From positions 67,501 through 131,500 of the forward strand of contig MEHQ01002830.1 of the NCBI GenBank assembly GCA_008828725.1: DNA of 64,000 nt. Direction: 5' to 3'. Shown here in pieces: positions 48,615 to 59,849 of this stretch. Numbering within the stretch: the stretch's first letter is position 1; every line of letters begins with the position of its first letter. A program made the position numbers and the translations under genes. This stretch comes from Saccharina japonica (Eukaryota; Sar; Phaeophyceae; Laminariales; Laminariaceae). Under the pieces are notes generated by a model, which did no database searches, was not told where the DNA came from, and worked only from the letters and a program-made list of their open reading frames with translations.

Positions 48615-49165
48615 AACCACTGTTAGCATACGGACGTTGTGGTCCATACATATCCATTGCGATGTAGTCTCTACGCACTGATACGAGCATATGAGTTAGT
48701 TTCGATATTTGGCTAAGGACAGCAAGAGGATATCTTACGAGTTAGTCTTACTCGTAGTACGCTCTAGTGTGTGTCCAATACATCTCCATCCAGAACGATG
48801 CTGAGTACTTTGCTAAAACGCCTCTACAACGCTGTAGAGAACATACAGGGAACATTACGGACTACGGTAGAGTATAACGGTCCATAACATGGGCATTGTA
48901 CCGAGATGATCAGGTGCAACCATCGACCACCTGGATCACTCTGCTCTCCTCCACTCTTCTCCTTTCCACTCCTCGTTCCCTCTCTTCTACATGTTTTCTT
49001 TTGATCTCTCAGATCGATCTTCGTTCCAGTATGGCCACATAAGAGCCTTTCAACCTATGATATTTATTCGTTTTCACGAGGGATCTTTACAGACACTTTA
49101 GTGCCACCCCTGCCATCTCATTTCACAGAGACAGAGCCTCGACACACGCGTCATTAGTTCAACCG
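48615..49165. mobile_element. Solo-LTR-like element, copy 2
   Basis: This copy is inserted in unit B where unit A reads straight through (CCCAACCGCATAGC at about 23,880). It begins TGTTAG and ends near TTAGTTCA, with an approximate five-base flanking repeat (ACCAC / ACCGC). This fits a solo LTR inserted after the segmental duplication. Confidence 0.5.
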
Positions 49166-49249
49166 CATAGCCTAGTCGCACGCTGTGATTCGCTTTTCGA
49201 AGGCGATGAACAATGAAGTTTTAATACGTGCCGATTTAACATCCCGTTA

Positions 49250-49790
49250 TCTGGGTACACGCAAGCACGGCAAACCTGTACCTCTGGCCTCCTTGGGTAG
49301 AGGAGGGTACACACAGCACACACGCGTAGACGGACACAGACAGGATAAACAGGCTGCGTTGCCCCCTGACCTGCTACCCTCTCACGGCGATAGAGCGCAC
49401 GCTCCTACGCAACTAGCTACACACCAACGCGGGGGTACACCACCACACCAGGATGGTCAAGGATCTGCGCAGCAAGCGTCTCTCTCTATCTCGCACACGC
49501 ACCTCTCTCTCGTCTGCTCTCAGCAAGATGTGGTATAATGGTACGCGGGGGGTTTCAACTTTTTTGCGATTGTCCGCCACGCCGGGGAGAGAGCGAGCCG
49601 TCCCCGGGAGGGCTTCGCAAGCCCCCATCTCGCCGAGTTCGACGCAGGCCCCCGCTCGTTCGCCCGAGACACCGAGGGCGCGGATGTGTGGTAAGGGCGC
49701 GGCACGCTCGCGCGGCGGTCGCCGGCTCGGCGGCGGACGGTAGACCAAGCTTTGTGAAGTGTACCGGATTCCGAGTAGGGTCAATTGGCC
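49250..49790. other. Unit-B-specific GC-rich insertion
   Basis: It is absent from unit A between matching blocks at 23,960 and 24,700. The part 49,585-49,742 is strongly GC-rich (CGCGCGGCGGTCGCCGGC), unlike its flanks. The frames at 49,185-49,538 and 49,453-49,743 are open but lack any recognised domain. Confidence 0.4.
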
Positions 49791-50090
49791 CGCTTCACGC
49801 TTAGCGCTCCATCGTAATAATAGTTACCCATATTACAAACTCATGGCGTGCTTTTTGTTTGTTTGTGTATATTGGTATGATGCACAACCCTGCTCACAAT
49901 TATTTTCCAACTTTCAAAAATCCAACTGTAAAGTCGCGAACGTGCAAACTGTCGGTGAAGCCAGCTCGTACTGACTGTAGTTTGGATGTATTACGATGTC
50001 ATGGTTTGATAGAACCGGTGCGGTATCGCAATCTGTGTAACAGCAGGTCGAGTATAGTGTACAGTATATTGTCAAGTTGAAGTATCCGTA

Positions 50091-50829
50091 CACCTAGAAG
50101 GCAGACACGGCGAAGTAGGAAGGCGACGGCAGACATTGTTGCAAGGTACGTCGCCGACGTTTACGAGCAGGAAGAACCAAGCGCAGGAAACCAATCGTGC
50201 CAGTACAGCGGGGAGGAAACGATGATGCCTGCATTCAACGACGAATGCAACGATAGAGAACCCCACCATGTTGTTTCGAAGGGTGGCCGCTTAAGGAGCT
50301 CTATCGCTCACCCCACAACAAGTTTTTTAGAACAAAAATAACAGCGCTGCCCGATGAGCAATTATGTCCCTAAATATAAGAATCGTTTGTATGGAGTATT
50401 CGTATGAAAACGCATCTAATATTTGGGTACAGAGTGGTAAAACGATTTCTAGGTCAAGGAGCCTCGTCTTTCAGAAACCGTTTCAGCCCAAACGTTGCTA
50501 ACTCTATCGCAGCACGCGCTCTACGGCCTGTTCAGAAATTCATACAATGTAGAGGTCCCTTTGCTCGAACGCCGAACTGCATGACGGAGTTTGTCAAAAC
50601 AGGCTTGAGGAGATCGTCAGCACAAAATATCGACCCCCCGTACGTCGTGTGGTCGTTTTTAAACAACATTTATTTGGTGAATGACGAGACTCCTTAGTAA
50701 TCAAAATCCGTCGAAATGCTATCTTTTTTGTTTGCCACATTTGTTTGTGTATACCTCGGCCATGGAATTATTCACCGAGGTGTTTTTTTTGTTTTTTATC
50801 GGTTCGGGTGTTTTAGTTGGTGGATACGA
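50091..50829. other. Non-coding after unit B
   Basis: No partner was seen elsewhere in the window, and no convincing gene. Confidence 0.4.
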
Positions 50830-51092
50830 CACGTGCTACGATAGAGGTAGCACTTTTTGCCTAAAGGGGTTTCGGAATGATCGGGGTCCTTCACCCAAAC
50901 TCGTCGGACGCTCATTCTTGTATAGTAAAAATATTGTTCAATTTCTGCTTAGCCCGTGGCAATAATGTTGATCGTGCAGCACATACATACATTTTCCTGT
51001 AAAACTAGTTTTTGGGTGAGGTATACAGTAGTAGAGCTCCCCCCGAGTGATCACCCTGGACACAAGTACGGTGCGCCTCAACCGCAGCATCA
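50830..51092. mobile_element. TIR element family R, copy outside the duplication
   Basis: Starts CGTGCTACGATAGAGGTAGC and ends GCGCCTCAACCGCAGC. The internal GAGGTATACAGT motif before the right end is shared with the other copies. It is about 262 bases, which defines the family length. Confidence 0.7.
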
Positions 51093-51565
51093 GTCAGACT
51101 GTACGTAGTGCGGCTCACTTGAGAACATTCAGAAACCAATATATGCATGGTGCACGCTTACCTAGATATGTGTCTTGAGCATACACTGCCAGCGAAGTGG
51201 CCGTACATGACAGCTTTGGTTTGTGGTGCTTCCCCTACATGTACACTGTAGATGGGTTGTTTCAACGACGGGATTGTGGGCATGTCGACCTTGAAAAAGA
51301 GCGACGCACGAGCAGGCTTTGTGGAAAACCTCGTTTTGCGATTTTCCCCGCCTGAATCGTGCCGATTCTTCGCCGAGTCAGGTGCCCGAGCATGCTGTTG
51401 TTCCTTAAGAGGATCGGCACCGGGTAATTCAAACGTGCTGCGGAGCGGAGTGCAGACGTAAACAGTAGTACCCGAATGCCGCCCCGCGAGATTTAAAGCC
51501 TTACAAGTTCATTAGAAATACGAGTATATATCTACACCTCTCGTGGCGGTTTCCGAGGTCCGGTT
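51093..51565. other. Unassigned stretch with one open frame
   Basis: The frame at 51,252-51,461 encodes a Cys-containing peptide (ACCCSLRGS) with no recognised family. Neither a second copy nor clear splice sites support it. Confidence 0.3.
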
Positions 51566-52760
51566 AACCGGTTAAGCGGTTAACCGGTCAAACCAGATAA
51601 AAACACCGGTTAAACCGGTTAAACGGTTAAACCAGAAAACCGGATAACCCATCTACACTAAAACGTGCAAGTGAACGTGACAACGTCAACGCTGGTTGAT
51701 CCTACGTCTATTGCGCCTACTCTAGAGCGTATCAACTACTTCATCAATGAACATGGCAGAGTACGAGGGCGTGGGGACAGGGAAGTAGAGTCGGTGGATC
51801 AACTGTGCGGCACAAACCCTTCCGCTCTGCCCTCTTCCCGCACACCCAACGCTGCCCAACACGCACACACACCAAACACACACCAGACACACATAACCAC
51901 TGAGTCAGGAGGTGGAAGCATCCCAAGTGTGATTGCCATGGCATTTTTTCTGGCGGTATATTATCTTGATGAGATATTTGCAATATGGAATGTGTTGAGC
52001 ATTTAAAAGCTTGGAGCATTTTAGAAACTGGTTTGTTTTTAATTTTGTTTGTCACAGTTACTTTCCAGTTCAACTCGCGGGAGCGTTCACACTCAACGGC
52101 CTTTTCCAGGCAACAGCCTTGTTCACAGCTATTAATAGGTGCTTTTCCCCTTGTACACCCCTTCTACCCACCGGCTCGTGCCTTTGTTTACAGTATGCGG
52201 GTCAGGAAGTTTTATATTTTACAGAAGGTTTAATTCGTCTCAGGTAGACTAAGGAGCACGGTGACTGTTGTTTGTACTCGTCGCACGACGCTATAACCCT
52301 GATGGTGGTTCGTGCAGCTTCGGGTGCATGCAGCGTGCAGGTCTGGTTGTACTAGTTTCGCTGACAATCGACGTGAAGCTGTTCCAAGTAATAGTACCAG
52401 GTAATACTTGGGTAATACTTGGGTAATACAATATATATATATATGTATCTGGTTGATCAACATCAATCGTTATTCCATCTCGAAGAGGGACAGTTGCGAA
52501 CAGAAGAACTTCACGAAGGAGAAGCGTGCCCTGGCCAGTATCGACATTTCTGTGTCCTCTGATAAGGGTCTTACCTTCACACTTGGAGAGGGCGCAACAA
52601 GGGTGCAAATCAACTAAAAACACCTATGGTTTTCAATATTATGGATGATTTACCGCATTAAAACCGGTTAAACCGGTTTTCGGTTAACCGGGTAAAACCG
52701 GCTGAGAAAAACCGGTTAAACCGGTTTTTTCATTTTGAGAACAACGCCTCCTATCCGGTT
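51566..52760. mobile_element. Block bounded by CCGGTTAA repeats
   Basis: The left end (51,566-51,655) and right end (52,660-52,760) are both runs of ACCGGTTAAACCGGTT variants, which are self-complementary, so they work as terminal repeats in either orientation. In between lie about 1.0 kb with a doubled GGTAATACTTGG motif, a short TA run (52,431-52,444) and no clear transposase. The frame at 51,665-52,006 is unrecognised. Confidence 0.45.
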
Positions 52761-52800
52761 TTCTGTTCTTCGAATATGCCATCCGGTGCCCATCTCTAGC

Positions 52801-53250
52801 CACAACACAACACAACAACCGATGGGAGCACAGAGGCTTGAGAGGTGTAGCTAGAGTATGACACGGACGAGCGGTGATGGGTTCAGCTAGCGGACTGCAG
52901 CGCCCCGCTACGGTACGCTCTCGCCGGCTTGGTGTCGTGGAGGATGCATCGTTCAGAAAAAACTACTCGTACGAGTACGAGTTCGTACGAGTAGTACTCG
53001 TATGTACACGTACTCGTATAGCCTTGCTCGTGGAGCGCGACAGGATGACAGATCGTCGTGTATCATTTCAATTCCACCACACCGCGGTAGCAGCAGTAGC
53101 AGAAGTATAGCAGCAGTATCAGCAGCGGTGGCGCGCCGCCACGGTCTGTATATATATATATATATATATATATGTCGGGCGCCGGGCGGGCTTGGAGCGG
53201 AGCGTGCCGCCGCGGTGTCGCGAGTGGGCCGAGGGCAGCAGCAGCAGCAA
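52801..53250. repeat. Dispersed repeat with CTCGTACGAG palindromes, copy 2
   Basis: Similar to 5,297-5,715 along its length. A TA microsatellite (53,148-53,172) has expanded where copy 1 has only CATATATG. Its right end is broken off by the TIR element at 53,251. Confidence 0.65.
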
Positions 53251-53679
53251 GGATGTCAGGAGACATGTCAATGTCAAGCTGTCTGTCTGTCAAGGCTGTC
53301 TGTCAAGGAAAATCCAGCTGTCTAGACATATGTCCCCTACCCCCTGGCAGAAAAAGCCTCCTGATATGTGTGGAAACCCCTATTTTTTTATTTTTTTTGT
53401 GCGGCTTTTTTTCTATTGTGATATGAGCTAAATTCAAACAATCGATATTCTACAGTTCAATTTTAATATTTCTGTAGATCGGACTCGGAAATGTAGCAAA
53501 ATGCCGAAAAAAAAACAAAATACAGGAAAACATATTTAATTTATACATTATAGTCAGGCGTTTTTGAAAAAGCGGGGATTTTTCATAGCGTCCCCTGTTT
53601 TTCGCCGTCAAGGCTGCCTGTCAAGGCATTTGCCTTGACGCTGTCTGTCAAGGGGTGCAAGTGCTGTCTTCCGACATCT
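53251..53679. mobile_element. TIR element family M2, copy 1
   Basis: About 429 bases. The ends are imperfect inverted GATGTCGGGAGACA repeats, followed inside by many GTCAAGGCTGTCTGTCAAGG-type motifs. An internal perfect palindrome GTCAAGGCA-TT-TGCCTTGAC lies near the right end. It sits in the GCAGCAGCA stretch of the previous repeat. No transposase. Confidence 0.75.
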
Positions 53680-53689
53680 TTGAGCAGGA

Positions 53690-54350
53690 ACATCCTATAA
53701 TTGTCGTGCTTCTCCTGGAGGAGATGTGACAGAAGAAACAAATATATTGAAAAAAATGGAAACAACTTTAACAGAGCAAGACTAAGAGCGAAATAAAAAT
53801 ATAGGCATCTAGAAGCACATCAAAAGCACCTTCCGGGCATCCCAGGCAGGTTTGTACCCGTAGTACAGACGGGTTCTACCCGCTATTCGGTCTGGTGCCT
53901 TGCTACCTTGTTGGCCGTTTCCTTCCTGCTTTCGTCAGCCGCGGTTTCCCTTCCAGCCGTCCGCCCCCCCCGTCTCCATTCCCTTGGGCGCCACCCATAC
54001 CAACAGATGCTCGGCGTTTCCTACTCAAATATATTCTGTCTTTGTGCCACACACGAAACACAGGAAAGAGAGAGGGGAAAAGGGAAAATAAAATGAATAC
54101 GGAAAGACAAGAAAAATCAAAGAAAAAATCGATCACCGCAATATAAAACAAAAACAAACCAATTGTGCGAGGGGTTGTAACATCGCTGTCCTGCCCCCCT
54201 GGAGGAGATGCAAAGTGCAATACACCAAGCAAATGAACTGAAAAACAAAAAACGAACGCAAGACCACTGCACCAGAAAAAAACAAAATACAAGAAACGTA
54301 CCGAGCTCGCCTTTCATCAAGCCAGATAGTACTCATTTCTTACCACAGGT
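53690..54350. repeat. Interspersed repeat R4, copy 1
   Basis: The core (53,830-54,000) carries CTTCCTGCTTTCGTCAGCC and CCGTCTCCATTCCC. Both ends have a GGAGGAGATG motif near 53,716 and 54,200. Copies lie at 55,600 and 59,850. Confidence 0.65.
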
Positions 54351-54439
54351 ATAAGAACGATAATAGGAAAAACGAAAAATATACGTAGTAAAACCACACA
54401 CACAACAGGGCCGCGTTCGGAGCAGCTGCAACAACAGAC

Positions 54440-54600
54440 GTGCGCGGTACGGGTAGTCTAGACGAGTTATACTTACTAGTCGGCTTGGCATCTTGCCACC
54501 CTGCCGGCTGTCTCCTTCCTGCTCTCATCAACCGCGGTGTCATTGCGACTGTTACCCCACCCCTCCCCTTTCCCTCCTGCAGCGCCTGCAACGTATTCCA
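54440..54600. repeat. Interspersed repeat R4, core fragment
   Basis: Only the TCCTTCCTGCTCTCATCA and CCCCTTTCCC core remains, tandem to copy 1. Confidence 0.5.
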
Positions 54601-54874
54601 TGCTAAAACAAAGAAGTTAACTCACAAGTGCAATTTAGTTCCTCGATACCAAAACCCACACGTCGTATTTGTGAACTAAAATACATACACTTCTACAGTA
54701 TATTTTTCAACACTACTGAAGTAATCGTTGTTTTCTGTGACCGGAGAGACCCCTTAATGTCTAGGACAGAATGACATGAGGAATATATAACTTACCCCAT
54801 CTCGTTGCAAGTGTCAGACTCCTCGAAAACGCTACAATAGTCATTACCGTAGATTCAATTTCCTATTGGTTCAA

Positions 54875-55171
54875 GTGTGTGTGCGTGTGTGTTCTTCGCA
54901 TTAAACCGTCCTATCTATTTTCTACCCGTCTACATCCAGCTCATTTATTTTCTCTTTCATGCACCTGGATAGCTAGCAGGGCAGGTATTGCCTGTCGTAT
55001 ATGACATTGCATTGTCTTCTCTACTTACTGCACTGAGCGCAGTATCTCTGTGTCGTAGCTTTGTGACCACATAACTGGTACCTTTTTAGGATGAAGAATC
55101 GGCACGGACACTGGGTGTGCTGAATGTCGACGGGTAGAAAGGAAGGTTTAATGTGAAGAAAACACACACAC
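54875..55171. mobile_element. Repeat family M3, copy with both ends
   Basis: Both ends show the same inverted sequence GTGTGTTCTTCRCATTAAACC followed by TCTACCCGTC. It is about 297 bases and the only copy with both ends. The right half is an inverted partner of the next copy. Confidence 0.65.
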
Positions 55172-55272
55172 GATTCTTTATCCCACGAGAGATACCAGTT
55201 CTGTGGTCACAGAACTACGATACCGTGATATTACGCTGCATATGCAATGCAGTAAGCAGAGAAGACAATGCA
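55172..55272. repeat. Partial M3 unit
   Basis: It contains ATACCAGTTCTGTGGTCAC to AGAAGACAATGCAAT, without the TTCTTCACATTAAACC end. Confidence 0.6.
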
Positions 55273-55555
55273 ATGTGTGTGTGTGTTCTTCACATTAAAC
55301 CTTCCTTTCTACCCGTCGACATCCAGCACACCCAGTGTCCGTGCCGATTCATCATCCTAAAAAGGTACCAGTTCTGTGTCACAAAACTACGACACAGAGA
55401 TACTACGCTCAGTGCAGTAAGCAGAGCAGACAATGCAATGCCATATGCGACAGGCAAGACCTACCCTGCTAGCAATCCAGGTGCATGCAAGAGAAAATGC
55501 CATATATTTACGACAGGCACGACCTACCCTGCTAGCAACCCAGATGTGTGAAAGA
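55273..55555 (+). repeat. Repeat family M3, direct copy
   Basis: From GTGTGTGTTCTTCACATTAA to GCATGCAAGAGAAAA, then a second partial end with TGCTAGCAACCCAG. Together with 55,030-55,171 it forms a large head-to-head inverted repeat. Confidence 0.7.
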
Positions 55556-55599
55556 GAAAAAAAAGAAGAAAAAAAAAAGCGAAAAGAGAACAACAAATA

Positions 55600-56211
55600 C
55601 TAAAAACGATATACAACAAAACAGGTCAACAAACAAACAAACACGTCAACAGAAGGCGAAGAAAATCGTGTCGTTCTTCTCCCGGAGATGATGTGACAGA
55701 AAAAATATAAAAAATCATGTAAAATGGAATGACAACAACGTAAACAGAGCAAGACTAAGAACGAATGAAAGGTATAGGCAACCGAAGCACACCAAAAGCA
55801 TCTTCCGAACACCCGAGGTAGGTTTGTTCGAGTAGTACCGACACAGCTTCTACCAGCTAGTCCGCCTAGTACCTTGCTATCTTGTCTGCCGTCTCCCTAT
55901 TGCTTTCGTCAGCCGTGGTTTCCCTACGAACCGTCCGCCCCCCCCGTCTCCATTCACTTGGGCACCACCCATACAACGGATGCGCGGCGCTTCCTATATA
56001 TTCATATCCGTTTCGTCTTCGGGCGACACACGAAAGACAGGAACGACAGGAGGCAATAACAATAAAAAAACGAACGCTTACGTACTTCATAGACAACAGT
56101 TAGTTGAAGACAACCAAAACAAATACGGAAGGACGAGAAAAAACAAAGACAAAAAGCGATTACGGTCAAATTAAACAAACTAAAAAAATATGCGAGGGGT
56201 TGTCAAATACT
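55600..56211. repeat. Interspersed repeat R4, copy 2
   Basis: The core is at 55,800-56,030 with CCGTCTCCATTCACTTGGG. The copy is preceded by an M3 unit and cut at the right by M2. Confidence 0.65.
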
Positions 56212-56638
56212 TCGGGAGACATGTCAATGTCACGCTGTCTGTCTGTCAAGGCTGTCTGTCAAGGCAAATCCAGCTGTCTAGACAAATGTCCCCTACCCCC
56301 CTAGTAGAAAATGCCTCCTAATATATGTGGAAACCCCTAATTCAATATTATTTTTGCGAGGCAATTTCACTCGTCTGATAAAGCTAATTTCAAATCATCG
56401 ACATTCTGCAGTTAAATTTCAATATTTTCTGTAGATCGGACTCGGAAATGTAGAAAAATGCCGACATAAAACCAAAATTTCACGAAAAACTATCAATTTA
56501 GACATTTTTGTCAGGCGTTCTTCACAAAGCGGGGATTTTTCGATAGTGTCCCCTGTTTTTTGCTGTCAAGGCTGTCTGTCAAGGCATTTGCCTTGACGCT
56601 GCCTGTCAAGGGGTAAAAGTGCTGTCTCCCGACATCTT
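56212..56638. mobile_element. TIR element family M2, copy 2
   Basis: Same length and internal order as copy 1. The TIRs TCGGGAGACA and TGTCTCCCGA are perfect over ten bases. It interrupts an R4 repeat at GCGAGGGGTTGT. Confidence 0.8.
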
Positions 56639-57334
56639 CGGGGGTTGTAGCATCATATGTATTGTACGTCGCGGGTGTTACAGGGCCAAGCAGGGCGTAG
56701 ACACAAGAAACTTCGCGCCCCGACTCGAAGCGAGTGGGACAGGGACAGGAACTTTGGAGAGATGGTGAGGAAGGGCGGAGGGAGGGTGAGATGCGGCTTA
56801 CAGCATTGCAACGTAGTATGTCTGTGTCATAGTTTGGTGATCACAAAACTGGTATATAAATATCTCTAGGTTGAAGAATCGGCACGCACACTGGGGTATC
56901 AGCCGAGCTTATTATAGGCGGCCATCATCGGACAAAAGCTTATATTTATTATGAGATGGTATAAACGTTGGTATGGACTCTGTCTCAAACACTAAGGAGC
57001 GGTTGTGAATACAGTGCCCACCCTCTCGCAAGGAACATGAAATCGGGCTCAGGCTGACCTTCTTATTCTGGGCGCGCGTGAAAGAACACTTTCTTATGCT
57101 GCGCTTTCTTATTTTGGTCCCCGAGAAGACGTTTTCCTCATTAGTAAACAATTAATGGTGGCTTGGGCCCAGGCCAGCCACAGGAAGGGGTCACGTTCTT
57201 AAAGCGTAGACCATGCACTGACTAGGCTGAGAGCTTTGTTAATGTTTTCAACTTCTCAGGCTGACATTCTTGTGAGTTCCTTTCTTAGGAACGGGCCGTT
57301 ATTATATACTCAGTCCAAACGGTCATTATATGCC
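56639..57334. other. Non-coding with a repeat fragment
   Basis: 57,030-57,130 carries ATCGGGCTCAGGCTGACC and CTTTCTTATTTTGG, related to 3,240-3,420. No gene was seen. Confidence 0.45.
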
Positions 57335-57504
57335 GGCACTTTGCATTGTCTGCTCTGCTTACTGCACTGGGCGTAGCATCTCTGTGTCGTAGTTTTGTGA
57401 CCACAGAACTGGCACCTTTTTAGGATGAATCGGCACGGACACTGGGTGTGCTCGATGTCGACGGGTAGAAAGGAAGGTTTAATGTGAAGAACACACACAC
57501 ACTT
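57335..57504 (-). repeat. Repeat family M3, inverted copy
   Basis: The reverse of GTGTGTGTTCTTCACATTAA ... GCAGACAATGCAAAG. The right flank holds a further small fragment near 57,560. Confidence 0.7.
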
Positions 57505-58714
57505 ATTGGTACAGTGCCAGGTTCAATGGGTGTGTATGTGTTTCTGTTATTTCTTTGCTATACCCGTCGACATTCAGCAAGCCTACTATTAGCAGGGATG
57601 CGTGTTACGCGTTACATGTTCGTTCGCGTTTGCATATCGAGTAGACGTTTGCAAAAAACAATGACGTTCGCATTTTTTTCAAAATGACCCCTACCAATAC
57701 ACGAAATATGGGACCGCAGCGATAGGGGGAAATATGAGTTTTACACGTACGGAAGAATTGACCAATCAGATGAACAGGGTTCTCATGTGGTGGGTCACAC
57801 GTACGTACCTGGTGACGTGTCACGCGTGGCAAGTATAATCGGTACCGTAGTCGTGGATTGTGCTGACGAGCAGACATCGAGCGAAGGGCTTCCAAGCCGT
57901 CAAGCCAACATTGTGGGGAGGTGTTCAGGAGAGTGTTCCTTTTTCGCTGGGTACGAGACCAAGGCGCCTAAGGTTAGGGGGGTCGCTTCGCGAAGAAGGT
58001 GCGCCCACCACGTATATGTCTATGTCGAATCTGTGTTGCCTCGGTTGACTGAAGAAGGTGTGCCATGAATGGGCGAGCGAGAGCTTGAGGTGCAGGTAGA
58101 TATTATGTGTACCAGTACCTTGGTACCACGTAAATGGATAGCTTATCGAACCAAGCCGCGAGCTTGACAGGCAACGGGACGGTATCGCATAAATGGGTCG
58201 GAAAATCGCGTTGAATACAGTGGGAAATTTAATTGAAACCATCGGCAAGCAAAATACAAAAGGCATCTGGTTCCAGAACACGGCTGTACTCAGGTAGCTG
58301 CTGGCTGTGCTGATAATAAATCAGAACAAGAGCGGTACTTATTAGTATCTACAAACACGTGGCGCATTTCGCATTTCTTTTCACAGCTGCTCTCGCCAAT
58401 ATCAATTTAAAAGGTACGCCAATAGACTATACGTGCATATATTTATAATAAATGGGGATGACAGACCCCCACCGATGGCGTGGGGATGGAGCTTGGATGC
58501 GGCTTAGGACTTACAAGAATAGAACGTAAATAGTACATGTTGAGAAGAAGGAAGGAGCAAGGACAACACATACATGGAGTACTGTGTGTAAATCTTAGCG
58601 GGAAGTAGATATAGAAGGAAGTTAGGCTTTGCGCACATGTTTCCTTTGTTTCCGTGGTTTTCTTCTTTCGGGAATGGTATGAGTGATCAACATTGAAGAT
58701 CATCATGCTGTACA
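57505..58714. other. Non-coding
   Basis: The open frame at 57,787-58,068 has no recognised domain and no second copy. Nothing else was recognised. Confidence 0.4.
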
Positions 58715-59136
58715 TTGTCGGATGACAAAGATTATAATCATGTTAATGTGGAACTAGCGCCTGCCCCCGAGGCCAATGATGTCGTAGTGACGAGCTCCCA
58801 ATCCCTGATGCCTGCAGGGGTCGTTACGGCCGACCGTGCCGAGCAGTTTTCTTCCGTCTCATGTAGCAAGGAGGTGCTAATTGTCTATGTCTCGGAGTGA
58901 GCCAAGGGGCGAGCGCGCGAGGGCACCACCCTCGAGGTTTCCGTCCTGTGGGACCCTGCTTATGCGGGGCCCCACAATGGATGACCCCGTCGCTTCCCCG
59001 GGAAGAGTTCGACCTTACGTCAAAACGAAGGGACCGCTTCCGACCCGGGGTTGATGACTTGGCAGGCTCTTTAGGCCTGTCGTTTGAGGTATCCATGTTT
59101 ACATGCGTGATTCCGAGGTCTACGATACATACGTAA
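58715..59136 (+). other. GC-rich open frames of unknown origin
   Basis: Two adjoining + frames (58,715-58,900 and 58,897-59,136) lie in a stretch much richer in GC than its flanks. The first encodes an Ala/Val-rich peptide (LAPAPEANDVVVTSS), the second EEFDLTSKRRDRFRPG. They could be a protein-coding relic of a mobile element. I cannot name a family. Confidence 0.25.
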
Positions 59137-59515
59137 CTACCCTGTCCTTCACATTAAGAGTAATAATAATAATATGGAAAGGGATTTCCGGGGGGTTTTT
59201 GGCTAAAGTGAGGATTGTTTTATACGCAAACATATACACCGATTCAACAGCACTAGTACTACAGTAGTATACCTTCCGAATTACACACCAAGTAATTTTT
59301 GTTTGATACCACTCCTACTATGATGTACTACACAATAACACGATATTGGTTAAATTACTTTGTAAACGCATAACGTTTTACAAACATTTTGTTTTTGCTT
59401 TTTAGGCGACATAACTCGAATTTCGATCAGATGCACGACATTGTATGCACGCAGGTAAACCTTGTACTGCTGTAAATCGATGTCACGTATCGCGGGTACA
59501 ACGAAAGCATCACAA
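59137..59515. other. Non-coding
   Basis: AT-rich with a (TAA)n run at 59,160-59,175; nothing else was seen. Confidence 0.4.
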
Positions 59516-59740
59516 TATGTGTGTGTGTTCTTCACATTAAACCTTCCTTTCTACCCGTCGACATCCAGCACACCCAGTGTCCGTGCCGATTCGTCATCCT
59601 AAAAAGGTACCAGTTCTGTGGTCACCAAACTACGACACAGAGATACTACACTCAGTGCAGTAAGCAGAGCAGACAATGCAACGCCATATACGACAGGCAA
59701 GACCTATCCTGCTAGCAATCCAGGTGCATGCGAGAGAAAA
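59516..59740 (+). repeat. Repeat family M3, direct copy
   Basis: Close to the copy at 55,273 in sequence and in its 3' neighbour R4. Confidence 0.7.
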
Positions 59741-59849
59741 AGATGAAAATAGAAAACACTAAGCGAAAAGGAAAAATAATACAAAGTAATAAACATACTG
59801 AAGCAAAGCAACAATCAAGCAACCAAACAAGAACATGACAAAAAAAAAA

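Larger units (their letters stand above)
27980..50090. repeat. Tandem segmental duplication, unit B
   Basis: This is a direct repeat of unit A, about 2 kb shorter. Left border: similarity starts near the sequence ATATATGTATCC, shortly after the foldback element at 27.7-27.97 kb. Right border: near ACACCTAGAAGG, matching ACACCTAATGAC at 24.92 kb. Unit-specific insertions include the blocks at 46,567-47,533, 48,615-49,165 and about 49,250-49,790. Confidence 0.75.

Noticed and set aside
49510-49560. tRNA-like GTGGTATAATGGTACGCG
   Set aside because: It looks like a tRNA A box, but no B box or stem follows at the right distance.
53903-54292. Phe-rich - strand frames at 53.9-54.3 kb and related ones at 59.8 and 60.4 kb
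   Set aside because: They come from A-rich and T-rich tracts of the R4 repeat and are not collinear between copies.
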